Shown in pieces: positions 42,301 through 55,300 of a DNA stretch of 64,000 nucleotides. The stretch spans positions 90,114,706 through 90,178,705 of the forward strand of contig OZ024934.1 in NCBI GenBank assembly GCA_964017235.1. Direction: 5' to 3'. The number at the start of each line of letters is the position of its first letter. Position 1 is the first letter of the stretch. Under the pieces are notes generated by a model, which was given only the letters and a program-made list of their open reading frames with translations, did not search any database and was not told the DNA's origin. This stretch comes from Sabellastarte sp. h YS-2021. Taxonomy: Eukaryota > Annelida > Polychaeta > Sabellida > Sabellidae. The translations under genes and the position numbers were made by a program.

Positions 42301-42539
42301 CATGATTAACATTGATATAATTGGCTCACCTTTAATGCTAACTAGCAACACAACGTAGCAACCTAATCATCAGTGTTTGCAGATATACTGCTGTGATACC
42401 GAAGAGACATAGTTTTCATTGCCTCCCCAAGGTCATATTCAGTATCTGAAGGTTATATTCAGAGATTGAAAAAGCACAAGTGGGCTAAAAATTTATTACT
42501 AGTGATTATTTACAAATGTACAAATATACACCATTAGCA
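39391..42539 (+). other. gene B 3' UTR and intergenic sequence
   Basis: The UTR start resembles that of gene A. A canonical AATAAA at 39638-39643 is a likely poly(A) signal. Beyond it no exon is recognised. A two-unit imperfect repeat (GTATTACCCC plus CATTCATCAAATAA) lies at 41688-41760, and a diverged repeat with CCTTAAA and AAATGTCA motifs at 40198-40330. Confidence 0.5.
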
Positions 42540-42757
42540 AAAATAAGGTTGCCTAAACCTAACACATGAATTTAAGGCCACCTTACACACAAGTTTAAGA
42601 TTTTTTTCTGCAATTACATTGACATTTTACTTTAAGGTTATTAAAATTTAAGATTTCAAAGTTAAGGTGGACTAAAACCGATGTGAGAGCTACTAATTAA
42701 GGGGATTTTAGTGTTAAAATAGATATTAAGATGTAAGTAGACCCCAAACCCCCAAAA

Positions 42758-43365
42758 ACTAGGAAGTAAAAGGACGAAAAAGGAGATTTTGGAAGGCTGT
42801 GGCAACCTGATGGGAAGCTTGGTGGTCCTGTATGATGTACTTCCAAACACACTCCGAAGTCCAGGTGCCATGTGATTGAAGTTCTTGCAAGGGTGCATTG
42901 GAATTAAAAGCCAGGGTGGCACCTGAACGACAGAGTGGGTGAGTGATTATACCAGAATCTTGCAAACCAATAAATTTAAGTATGTTTTTGAGGTGGGATA
43001 TAACCTTGGTGGCTGTGAGGGATATCCATTTGATTATGTTTAATCTGAAAGAGGGGAAGGTAGGGTGATATGGTATAAGGTTAAGGAGAATTTTAGTGGC
43101 TACTACTGGACACAGGGTTATACAGGGCTAAACTTGCTTTAAGAGCTGATAAGTGATTTGCAATTGCCGAATGTGAAAAAATATTTTCAGTCAAATTTTC
43201 CAGATAAGCTAGTATGATAAGAGGGAAAGCTTGTGAAATATGGACTTGTGTGAAAGAACAGAATGCTAAAAACAACCTGAACATGGAGTTGTAAGCTGAT
43301 TTGGTGGCTGCTCTAAAACGAAGATGTATTCGTTTTAAAGCCCTGGAAGCCAGTGATAGTGCCAA
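42758..43365 (-). pseudogene. tyrosine recombinase of DIRS-like element 3, internally deleted
   Basis: The N-terminal core-binding part (ATKSAYNSMFRLFLAF, SAIANHLSALKASL) ends at 43093. The C-terminal part starts at about 42965: LCRSGATLAFNSNAP, LQSHGTWTSECVWKYI. Only about 130 bp separate them, so the segment with Arg I is missing. The box II His is also changed (HPLCRSG). Confidence 0.75.
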
Positions 43366-43437
43366 GGGGGAATACCTGGAGATTATATAGACCAGCCAGT
43401 TTCTAGGTGAGAAGGGTGTATCTGCACTACAGTGTGT

Positions 43438-44590
43438 TCAGGGAGTATTTGGTTCAACCACGACATTATTTTTTCCTAATATATGAACCACATTTAGATT
43501 AATATTTGAGGTTTTAATTGGCTTTAATTGGTCTGTAATAAAAATACTGTGCCATTGAAAGTTGCTAGAAATTTTTGGAACCAGTTTAAGTCTTGAAAGA
43601 AATCTACTGTTAGAGAGATGCAATATTTGTCTCCCATTTGATGCAAAACATCAAATATTCTGTTCAAGAAGAAATGTGACGCTGTGACGCATTGGGGGGC
43701 ATATAATAGTCGACCCAGTAGGGAATGCCGCTCCCTGCATTGGATTTTCTTATGTCATTGGTTACAGAGGTCAGAAATTTCTGCAAGTTTGCGTCTGGAA
43801 TGGAGATGGTGAAGCATTCTGTGTCTACCAATATACCCAGACAGTTGACGTTAGTAGAGGGTTCTACTAATTTTTTTATGCTGATGTCGAAACCAAGTTG
43901 ACACACTAATTTTTGGAGTTCAACGTAAGCTTTTGACGTAATGCTCGGGACACCCACCTATATTATGTCATCAATCTAGTTGATGACATCATAATTACAC
44001 TGCGTCATTATGTGACACAGTGTGTCACTTAAATGCTGGAACATGGCGCTTCCATTTCTGTACCCAAAAGGAAGACAGGTGTCCACGTAGTACGCGTTGT
44101 GACACAAGCCCAAAAGGTTGTAGTCTATAGGGTCTAACTTAACATGACGGAAGGCTCTTATGATGTCTAATTTATATAGGTGATAACCCCTACCCCATTT
44201 CTTAACTGCACTAGTTATGGTATCTATGGTGGGCAGTGTGAGCATGAAGGAGGTACCCAGATAAAGTCTTTTGCTACTCCAGCATTTACAGACTGACCCT
44301 TGGGGTAGCTGAGATCAATTATCACCCTCCTGTGGGAGCCCCTGGCTTTTCCCTAGTCATAAAGGGGGAATGATGCATATTTGGCATGGGAGCTTTTTTA
44401 TAAGGGCCCAAAATCGCCCCAAATTTAATTTTCTCTTGCAAGAATGCGTCAGTGTGTTTCCAGGGTACTGAAGGGCTGAGTTGTGATTGAGTCCCCCTGG
44501 TGCTAGGGTAGAGTTAACATCAAAGTCTAAGGGAAAACCATAACGAATTAGGTAAATAAGCTGCTGGTCCCAGTAATCCTTCAAAATAGC
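43438..44590 (-). pseudogene. reverse transcriptase and RNase H of DIRS-like element 3
   Basis: YWDQQLIYLIRYGFPLDF (44584 downward), LPTIDTITSAV, KLDIIRAFRHVKLDPIDY and LPFGYRNGSAMFQ are clear. The catalytic box near 43975 reads stop-I-D-D: the Tyr codon is TAG, and a second TAG follows two codons after the box. The thumb (DISIKKLVEPS, LGILVDTE) continues to 43664. The RNase H remnant at 43438-43623 keeps only its last box, VHILGKNNVVVEP. Confidence 0.8.
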
Positions 44591-45398
44591 TTCCTAAGCT
44601 TTTACATTCAATTGTGATTTGACTTCTAATTGACAATGCAAAAAAAAAATTTTTTTCCTGAGTTTTTAATTCTTGCATGCAATTCTAATGGGCTAAGATT
44701 ATGTTGGCTTTTATTGTCATGATCTGGAAGGATTTGGTCAGCTAAGGGGATAGAGCCAAAATTTCTATGACTCTCCATATCCCACAGCTGGAGAGTTTTG
44801 CACTCGTTGAGGGGTGGTTGTAATTCTTATACTTTGATTTCGTCCCCAACAATAATGCATATTTGTCATCAGTATTGTCTTTTATCACCTTGCCCCATTA
44901 CGTGCATTGTGTTGTTCAATGTCATTCTGAAATCTGCCATGGACAACATTATATGGCTTGGGTTTTGGTGAGGCGAATTTACTGACCCTAGGGGTATGCA
45001 CACCCCTTCTATTGTCAATGTATTCTTCACCTAAAGGAGCATATGCTGGGGATGTATCTTACGTGTTATTTTCAGCTAAGATTGCAAATTTATTGGTGCA
45101 GGGAATTAGCTGAAAATCTACCAATTTGCTTTCTTTGACTTTGGTACGAGGGGCTGCTTCTTGGACCTTAGAGGCGGTTCAAACCCTATGATCCGGTGCA
45201 GTTACAGTGTTGTGTTTATGGTGGGGGCTGGAGATTTTGAGACCACCTTTTTGTCTTTTGTCGCATGGTCTTGCTGAATGACAACTTTACTACTTGAGCA
45301 CATGAAAAATGCTTGAATCTATGATAGTCAGTTCTCCAATTGGAGCTGACATCGTTCACTTGATTGTTAGTATTAACAACTCTACTTTTACAAAACTT

Positions 45399-46447
45399 TT
45401 AGCTATGTTTACTTGGTTGTGCACTGCAGTATTGCTGTGCCTTACTCATTTTTACTGGTCTTACCAGCCTAAAGTCCTTGGCAGGGTGAGTCATTTTTCT
45501 ACCATATGCATTACAAATTGCACAAATGTGCTTATAATGTTGTCCCCCAGTGTTGTGATCCAATTTTTGTGGACAAGAATTATTCTGGTAGAATTTGCAT
45601 GGATTGGCATTGTCTGAAGATTTCTTATTTGCCAAACCTGTACTAACATGGCTACTGGAAGACTTTTGTGTATGTGTACACCTAACCCTGTTATTTTTTG
45701 CCATATGTTGCCCACTGATCTTACCCTCCTTCATACGGCAAAGCAATACAGTATGACTAGCTTTTGCTGGATTCTACCCAAAATCTTAGGTGTCATCCAT
45801 CAGTTCAGATATATAATCTAACATGGCATGTTTATTATCTGCATTTACCTCTTCCTTTATGATTTAACAAAAGCCAGAAATCCATTGGTAAACACTGAAA
45901 CTGTCATAATTAACTGTACTTTTACTAGGATGAAATTCTGGGGCCATGGTACTTGCTGTTTGACCCACACTGTGTCTGCCCCCTCCCCCCGGGACTTAAA
46001 CATACCTTTCTCATTCAACTGTTCTAGGTGCTGCAGCCGCTCATCCACTTGTTGCTGTATGATTTGGGAACTTCTTAAGGTCTGCACTGATGGTACCACT
46101 GTATCTTGGATTCTGTCTTGGTGCCAGGAGTCACTCTGGATGGAGGTTGACGCTCTTCCTGGCAATTGCTGCAGTCCGGCTAGAGCAGGGGAGGCATTCA
46201 ACCTCTCCTCGGTATGCTCTATTCTTTGCTCAATCACTTGAACTCACAGCCTATAACTGCACTTAGAATGTCATTGTCTCTATTTACACTAGTTTGAGCG
46301 TCAGCCCTAACAGAGCTGGACTGAGAAGAGTTCATAACAGGTTCACTGGATTCACCATTATCTGCTGCTTTCATGAATTGGCACTTATTACCTACTGGTC
46401 TCTGATGTTGTCCCTTGCAGGCACTACATTTAAATATTTTTTGGCAT
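45399..46447 (-). pseudogene. gag-like protein of DIRS-like element 3
   Basis: Near 46425 the minus strand reads KCSACKGQHQRPVGNKC, the same N-terminal C-x2-C-x3-H-x7-C motif as in copy 1. The frame 46237-45857 holds a coiled-coil stretch and FKSRGEGADTVWVKQQVPWP. The frame 45746-45399 holds CKFYQNNSCPQ and HYKHICAICNAYGRK. Frameshifts separate the three parts. Confidence 0.7.
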
Positions 46448-46870
46448 TATTCTGCTTTTGATATGTAAGTTCACTGAAAGTATATAAGCTTATCTGCCCT
46501 AGTGGTTTTATTAGACAACTCCACGCTTGACGCTATACTTGAAAATTTTGAAATTTGGATGACAGGGTGTAACAATTAAGTTAGACCATCCCTTTCTAGC
46601 CGTCTCCAAAGAGGCAATCAAGCCTGAGGTTGTCTATGATTATGCAGAGACGTGGATAAACGCTACAGCATTAGTGTACCAGTTCAACGAGTGCACAGTA
46701 GTCCATAAATGTAGATTCACAACTCCCTCATATAGTATGTAAAGTAAAAAACTTCTTAAACAGTACATAAAACAATTTAAAATGTGTTACTTTAAGATGG
46801 GGCGTGTGCTCCCTTCAACTTCCAAATTAAATATGGCCAGAATAAATTAGAGGGGTCAAAGGTCGACCAA

Positions 46871-47627
46871 TGAGAGGTTTGTAAGTCACAACAAGAAAAT
46901 ACTTTGAGGGCTGCAGTGAGAGGGTTGACGCCTAGGCGTCATCCCGACAATTTAAATAACAAGTGTTATGTGGCGGTGTGTTTTGTTTACTATTAAAACA
47001 TATTATTCAAGCAGCTAGATAGAGGACAATTGATATCATTTCCCGAAGAATCTTAATGCCAGGAGGACAGAGGATTAGATGACACACAGATAAATAATGG
47101 TAATAGGAAATTAAGTGTATTCCACTTATTTATTGTGCTTGTTGGATAGGCCTCCTATTGATGAGTTAAATATTCTTTACCTAAATTTAAAACACACAAA
47201 AATATATATTTATTTAATTTGAAAGAAAAACACATGTTTTGTATTAAATTTTAATTCCAAACCTTGTCTATGCAGAAATATCGATTGAAATCATAGCTTG
47301 GATGTTGCAATAATGTAATTTAGATAAAAAATATTGAAGCAATATGTGTGCCATGTATAAATGTATAAAATATAACCTTATGCTGATGATGCAGAAATTA
47401 ACACAATAATTGCGTAATATGCACTCAAAGATTTTATTTTGTACAGTTTATGTATATATGTGTAAATTTCTTATTTGTTATTTTTAAAAAATGCAACTGT
47501 AATGCAGAAGAACTAAAGATAATATTGATTTTATAAATTATACAAAACAATGTTAGCACAGTTATTTGTGTAACCACTGTCACACTTCTCCATCTCAGTA
47601 CCATTACAAAACCAAATTTGTAAATTA
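46871..47627 (+). other. intergenic, no feature seen
   Basis: AT-rich sequence between DIRS-like element 3 and a MITE; no exon recognised. Confidence 0.4.
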
Positions 47628-47958
47628 GGGGCCAGTTTCATCAAGGGATTTATCCCAGACTTACACTTAAAGTTAAGAATTTTGTTTTAAGCTTGGACTT
47701 AATCTGTGATCTTATAGCAGAAATCACAAAATTAGCTAAGTTTAAGCCTTGGAGAAGTCTTGGGCTTAAAGTTCACTACACCTGGTATGACACATACAAG
47801 ATATAGAAAACCACTGTGGTTATACAGGAAATCAGTCTAAGCTTGATCTTTAAATATCGTTTGTGATATCCTCTAAATTTCAAGACTTTATCCAAGCCAA
47901 AAGGTTTAGGCTAAAGTCTAAGATTAGCTTAGTCTGAGACTTTCATGAAACTGGCCCC
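47628..47958. mobile_element. small MITE-like inverted-repeat element (331 bp)
   Basis: GGGGCCAGTTTCATCAAGG at the left pairs with CTTTCATGAAACTGGCCCC at the right. The interior carries TTAAGTCTAAGCTT-type motifs in both orientations and can fold on itself. The target duplication is not clear. It resembles the 13266 element in having GGGGCC ends but has different inner sequence. Confidence 0.65.
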
Positions 47959-49218
47959 TGAGTTCATCCCTTAGTGTACTACATGTATATCAATGCAATG
48001 GACTTTGATCTGTTTTGCCGGTTTTTTTTCACAAAACCATGATAGGTGGTCGGAAGAGACAAGTTAATCAATATCAGGACTAGGAATTGAAACTTGTGAT
48101 TTTGTCAGTTAGATAAAGTGTCTCTGTTTTATTTCTAAAACCAAGAAGATTTTTATGTTTTTACTTCTAGCCCCTTTCAAATGTCTAGATTGACTTACAA
48201 TAGAAATCTGTACCAGTAACATCAGAACCTAAAGATGTGCTGGAGTTTGGCCATCAGAAATGTATTTGTATGCTGATATTTGATATATACAGTAACAAAA
48301 TACAATACATATTGAAAAGAAGAATACCACAATCACCCAACCCCTAAAGGGTTTATTTGTTTAGTTCAATCACAATACTATTAAAAAAATAAACACAAAA
48401 CTGATACATGTTATACAATATTAATAATTATTAAACTGGTAATCTAATATCATTTTAAATCTATGCATTAATTGATGTCTATAGATCCACTTGGAGATGT
48501 TGTAAGAATGTCTTTGTTTGCCCGGAGAAGTGCAAAAGCTGCAGAATGGATGACCATACATGAGTGGGTGTACTTCACTATATAACCCACATCTCATATA
48601 TAAACAGGAAGCCAACCATTTCATCAAAACTCAGAGATGGCCCACATGCAGTTTAACTTGCCCTGACTTGTTGAGTTGATGATGTGTCATTACTATATAT
48701 TTCAGCTGTTGTTAACCTTGTTATTCTACACTATCCTCCAAAAACGTTATGGCCATTGTGGTATTTTGTATTAGTAAAAGTACTTGATTAAATTTATTAT
48801 TAAAATAAAAGGTATTCTTTTATGATATCCATTGCTAAATGTCTCATAAAAAGGTGCAATATTTCTATCATATTCAATTTATTAAAATAAATAAATGAAT
48901 TAACAAAAAATGATATCCAACAATAAAACTGTATCTTACTATTTTTATATATTCATAAAATTAATGATGCTTCTTTCATCAATAATTTATTAAAGTAAAT
49001 TCATAAATCTGTACTTAACAAACTCCAATAATAAAAAGTAGCATCTTACTGTGACCTTCTTTAATACAACCAGGACCTAATACTACAACCTCCACACACT
49101 TGGATAGCCTCTCGATATATTTATATTGGCTCAAACTTTTATCACTCAGTGTACAGATTGTAGTTACTTAATAATTCCATCAGCCTCATATCCTCTAAAA
49201 TTGTTATATATATTTCAG
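47959..49218 (+). other. upstream region of gene C
   Basis: AT-rich. A diverged open frame on the minus strand at 48421-48627 is unrecognised and may be a transposon remnant. No clear TATA box is seen before exon 1; a ttttcag-like acceptor at about 49213-49218 suggests an upstream non-coding exon. Confidence 0.35.
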
Positions 49219-49273
49219 ATGATGGCGGCAGTTCATTTGAGTCATTTAATCTTTCTGGGCAGACACTTACACC

Positions 49274-49364
49274 ATGGATTTTCACAGAACACTGCTACTG
49301 TATTTTTGGGGCTGCGTTCTTTTACACTGCAATGCCTTTAAGATTGCCAAACGAACTGGGGCAA
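49274..49364 (+). CDS. gene C exon 1, signal peptide
   Basis: The ATG in ACACCATGG context gives a 21-residue leader ending HCNA and then FKIAKRTGA. The earlier ATGs at 49219 and 49222 open a different frame that ends at 49341, so they cannot be the start. The exon ends in phase 1 with donor gtaagt. Confidence 0.8.
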
Positions 49365-52300
49365 GTAAGTGTGACCTATTCTATATTTTTTGTTTGACTT
49401 AATTCTTGCCTGACAGAGTACTCTATTATGACAGGTATTTTTATTATCTTTAATCAGTCCTTTTAACCAGTAGTCTGCATTGAACCATGCATCAGAAATT
49501 GTGTCATGTTGAAATGGTTTGAGAGTTATTCTTACCGCTCAGGTTATCATGGCTATAGTATATTATTAACCAGAGCACTCTGAGAGTGCATATCTCTGCC
49601 AAGACTCATTATAATCAGTATATGGGGAATTCCAGATTAATTTGATCACTCTCAAGATTTAGTGTGATCTAAGTTAAACTAAGACCAATCTTCTACTTTT
49701 TCCTGGAAGATCCAAGCAGAAGTATTTTGGTAATTCTGCTAACAGACAGACAAACGGTTATGAAAATAATACCTCCTTCCTCGGTAGAGGTAATAGGATG
49801 TTTTAGTTTGGTTATTTATTTGTTTATCTGCATGTCTGGTAGTAGGATTTTGTAAGTATTCCAGAGTAAAATAGTGAAATATGTGTCCAGCACTGTTTAT
49901 TGTCCACTAAAGGACATAATTGCTCGAAATATATGAAATAGAGTTCGGTACATATTTTTTTCATGTTTTGGGGGGATATATAATTATCAGTATTTACAAA
50001 GAATCCTTACAAAACTATTATTATTTTTCTAGCTGAATATAACACTTTTTGACCACATTATCAAGGTAGAATCGCATCGATATTATTCCATTATATTTCC
50101 AGATAAATTTTATTCTTTTAAATAAAATAACCGTAGTATTTACACAGAATACTAACTCCTTTATTTTACATTATTCCTTAGCTGAATATATACTTTAAAT
50201 ATAATTCTAAAACAATATTTTTTTCTAGCCGAGTAGAAAATTCTATATTTATCACCACAGTATTGACGCAAACTGCTATCACTGTTATTCTATGACGTTT
50301 CTTGCTGGATATATAATTCTATCTTTAACTACGACATTTGCATAGATTTCTAGCACTATTACTTAGCTCTGTTCCTAGTTGGATTTATATTTCACTTTAT
50401 ACACTACAATATTTATATATAATCCTAACACTATTATTCTGCTTTATTGAATGCTGAATAAATGGTTGTGCACACATAATAGTGTGTATATATATAATAT
50501 ATAACATGTATATATACTATTTTCTAACCCTATTATGTTATTATTTATTTTACTATTCTAGCTGAATATATACCCCACCCAGATAATGACTGTGCTGGCA
50601 ATAGTGACTGGGGCGGGTATACCAGAACCCTGAGGGAGTGTCAGCAGCTATGTGACCAGAACCCTCAATGTGTGGCCTTCACCTTCAAAGTACTGTGTAG
50701 CTACAATGAACATAACTGCTGGCCTAAGGCCAGATGTGATGAGTTCTCGGCAAACTCCCAAGGATTGCATAGCTACACGAAAAGCTCGGGTGGGTTATGA
50801 CACTGCAATAGTGAGAAATTGTCACAAGACATGAACTTCAGAATTGTGAACTATTTCAGTTAGTAGTAAAAGGTGTATACAATGGTAAGATGTGAAGTGA
50901 CGGGGTATACCTTTAGACAAATATATCTATTCCTGCTGGTTGGATGGTGGGAATTACACTTCTCAAGTGTCATCGGTCCTGTTGAACCTTTGGTCTCTTC
51001 TATGTACTGGAGACCACAACTATTGCTGTTACTGATGTAAATCCAATTTACTTCATTCACGAATGATTTTGTGCTTAGCTTTAAGAATATGGGCTTTGGA
51101 AATAGAATTAATTCACAGTGAAAGTTTATAAGCCTGTGTTAAAGTTAAAATTGACGGCTAATAACATTAAGTAGTATTTTCTAAAATTTGAACATTTGAA
51201 AAAATTATGATTTGGCAGGCAGCCACACTTTCCGATTATTCAATATTTTTCATTGTCAACTTTGAAAGAGTGGCATAAATGGATTATTAAAAGTTAAAGT
51301 ATTACAGATAGAATTTATTTTGTCCAGTCTTACTGATGAAAGATATACAGTTTATCATCTGGTGATATCTTTCCGTATTCCTAGTATTTACTATTAGTAG
51401 ACCTAAAAAAATTTCACCATGAAATATGGTGATTTTCTTTGTCACTGTGAGGGATTATTCTAATTCAAAATAAATATTAATAAATCTTACACAGATTTGG
51501 AAACTTGAGTACACAAAATCTGAGGTTTGTTAGATTACTATTGTGTTTTGTCTTTGACCTTCACTAAGAAGGGGACATGGCGGTGTGGCGTGGTTAGCAC
51601 ACTCTCCTCCAACTTATCAGGTCCTGAGTTTGAACCTTACTGCCCCCCACTAGCCTGAAGTTGGAAAGTTGGTAGTTGCTTGTCGGTGCCTGGTGGTTTT
51701 AATGCAGAATCTTGACCTTTTAGTATGCACTGCGTACATTCATCCCCTCAAATGTGTCAGCTATTATGTAGCTTGATAGTGTGGTGTAACTAATGTAAAA
51801 CAGAAATAAATGAACTCACATTTACAAAATGTACAATACAATCACAAGGTTTACACATGTAATTGTATTTCTAATTTGACCCATCAAATGAGAAAGTGTT
51901 TCTAGTATATCCAACTATACAGTTATATTTCCATCTATTGTAGGTGCAGAACTGGGTGATACCAATGCAGGCAGTAATTCCAAGAGTAAGTAGTCTATTG
52001 ATATTTGTTTGACACAGCAGAAATGCAAAATTCAAATCTAAGAGTTTATATTGCCAAATAAAATGTCAAAAAAGAACATACTTCTACCCTAGTTCCGACT
52101 AAATTTTGTTATATTTTGTTGGAAGATGATATAAAATCAGTTCAGTGCTTTTCATGCAAATCTACAAGACCGACAAGGGCAGGTAAAGCATTACATATTT
52201 TATGATTGTTTAATACAGATGTTTTATTGTATCCTTCCCAAACCAATAATAATGTGAAGCACAAAACATGATATGACATGTATTTTGACCTGAAACTATT

Positions 52301-55300
52301 TGAAACATACCTCATGGCATTATTTAAGGCACAAATATATTTGTACATGAGCTGTAACAAGACTGACAGTCAGTCACTTGGCCCCCACCATTGTGATCAA
52401 GTGGCCGTTAAATCCAGCCACATCACAACGTATTAGATTCACTGTGGACCAAATTTTACTGGTCTGCTTGCAGATATAAAATCAGAGAGGCTGATGTTAG
52501 TTGGTGAATTGAGAAAGACCAAAAATTGATAAGGGTATAATGTCGGATGGCCATCCTAGCTTTATCATCTGAACACCACCTAAGGGACTATATGATCACA
52601 CAGGGCGTATTTTATATAATATTATCTGATATTTTACAAACTTTCTTGTGACTTGTTTGTCTAAATTGTTCTATTGTTAATAAGGAATTAACTGCTACTC
52701 ATTATGATATGCGGATATTGAAGATTATATTATACCTTCCAATGATGATATATTTTCTGACAGCTGAGTATCCAGTAACCACTGAGAGTGACTGTGCTGG
52801 CAATGACCACTGGGGTGGTTATACTTACAGCCTAGCTGAATGTCAGCAGTTCTGTGACCAGCAGCCCGACTGCGTGGCTTTTGTTCACAAGGATATGTGT
52901 TGGTATTCCGAGCACAGCTGCTGGCCTAAGATATCCTGTGATGACGTGACAACAAATAGTGAAGGATGGAACGTTTACAAAAAACAACAGATTCCAGGTA
53001 TGGTTCTAGTTATAGAACATTCAAAGTCAAAGTTGGTGTTTTACATCTCAATCAACAGCCAGGGTCACAAATTGGGGCAGACTCACAGTATTTGTCACTT
53101 GTGAGAGTTGAATCCACACAGAAGTGTCCCCAGGCAAGGATGTAATGATTTTATCATTTCAAGTGATAAAATTTAAAAGCATACTTAACTAGGGTCATTT
53201 ACATTCATTTCAAGTGATAAAATTTATAAGTATAATTCACAAGGTGTATTTTACATTCATTTCAAGAGATAAAAAAATTTAAAAGGATACTTTACAAGGT
53301 GTATTTTACATTCATTCCAAGTGATTAAATTTAAAAGTATACTTCATAAGGTGCTTTTTGGATTTAAAGGTATACTTGACAAGGTGCATTTTACATTCAT
53401 TATCCACCATTTTGTTTGAATAATAATAATAACATATAAGCGTAAAGAATACCAAATCAGCTGTGAAATGCTTTCATATTAAAGGGTAACAGCAAATTTT
53501 GAACTGTAAAATTTATCACTTGAGATTTCATCCCCCATTTCTACATGGATTTGAATGAAACGAATTGAGGATAAAATACTTTCAATAGCTAAAAATAACA
53601 TTCTTGTGTGTCGTGTTGTTACTTAAATATTTGCCAAAAATCGGCACCTGTTCATAAAAAAGTTCATACAGAATTTAAAACCAGTAATTACCTGATATTC
53701 CTTCCCTGTTTTTTGTGTGAAATACATTTCCTGGTAGATAATAGTCATTAAGCATGTGTTTCACCTCGTAAACAACCAAAATATGAAGCACTCTGAGAGC
53801 ACAGACCTCCGTCAAGGCACCAAATAATAAATAAATGTGAAAATCCAGATTATTTTTCTAATCCGGACGGTGATCCAGACCACTCTCTAAATTTAATGGG
53901 ATCTAGGTTGGAGCAATACCTATCTTCTGATTTTTTTTTCTCAAGAGGTTCCAACCAGTAGTATTTACGTAATCCTCCTGACAAGCAAACAGACAAATAA
54001 ACGGTCATAAAAAGAATACCTTATTGGCAAAGGAAGCAAGTTTCCAAATACTATGCAGGTCTCACTTCCTAAATGGCTACCAATTCAGACATTACAGACT
54101 TGGTTCTCTACTGAGTGATCATTGGTTTGAGGTCAGCTGTTGTCAACATGCCAGTTTCACAGAAGATCTGTTCTCACTGTTGAAGAGGACATAAAACTTT
54201 GATCTTTACCCAATTAGTGGTAAATTATTTATGTGTCCCACCGTTGAAATTAGTACAACTTGTTTCAATTAACACAGTCTCACTTTGTACATGTTCCTTT
54301 GTTGTATTTTTTACAGACCAACCAGGAGGCTGTGGTCTCCATGCCACGTTTGAGGCCTATCCAGGTTATGCCCTGTATGAGTATGATGATGAGACACTTA
54401 CAGACATCACAGAACCTGAATGTGCACGCAGATGTATGATGATGGGTGACAGATGCCTGTCCTTTGATTACAACAACTGTACAAAAGCCTGTGCCCTCAG
54501 TTCTGAGAGCAAGTGAGTTGGTGTAGATAATATGGTCATTATTATAGTTCTACACACCAGACTTAACTTTTTATAGAAATTATGGACTCCATTTTAGGTA
54601 TATTCGAAATTTGAAATTATGTGGTCCAATAAATGTGAAAATAATCTTTAAAAGATGCATAATTCAGAAATTAGGATGAGGTTGGAGTTTGCAGAAAAAA
54701 ATTGGACTAATGCTCAACGAAGCTATTGCAATGTTACACCATAGCAGGTTTGTGTGATGTCAAAGATACTTTCTTATGTATCTAGAATCTTTACTTTAAA
54801 AGCTCTTTGAAAATCACATTTGATTTGATTTAGATGGCATGATTTGTTCAAGGAAAGAACATCACAAAACTGAAAATAGGTCCATGTTCTATATTACTAT
54901 TCTATTTACCTCATATTTACACTGAATAATCTCCTAAAAATGGCTTTTCTGCATCTTTTGTCTTCCATAGGGACACAGTGGCGAGATTAGCCAGACATCG
55001 CCCCACCACCTACTACCACAAAGTCTGCATTGGGAGTGACGGGGACAGTGGGAACCCTGGCGGAGATGATGACGGTTAGTGTTTCACTTATGGACCATTC
55101 ACACAGTTGTAGTGTTAACACTTATTTGAGTTTTCTTCCTGGCCTTGTCCTTATTGCTTTGTAAATGGACCTTATTTTCAAGTAGTGTATGTTTAAATAT
55201 GAACCATACCAAAAAACATTCTGCTCCACAACACTTCACCCCTATGATATATCCATTTTAGTTAGCACATGGAAGCTTGTGAGAGGTTTTTGAAGTACAT

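Larger units (their letters stand above)
42540..46870 (-). mobile_element. DIRS/Ngaro-like retrotransposon, copy 3, minus strand
   Basis: From high to low coordinates: leader (46870-46450), gag-like region (46447-45399), decayed linker, RT (44584-43664), RNase H remnant (43623-43438), tyrosine recombinase (43365-42758) and a 3' region with AAGGTGG motifs. Stops and frameshifts occur throughout. The recombinase and RNase H both carry internal deletions. It lies between genes B and C. Confidence 0.8.

Noticed and set aside
49126-49341. The 71-residue frame starting before gene C exon 1 as the protein start
   Set aside because: It ends inside the exon and does not connect to exon 2 in phase, whereas the ATG at 49274 gives a signal peptide and correct phase.
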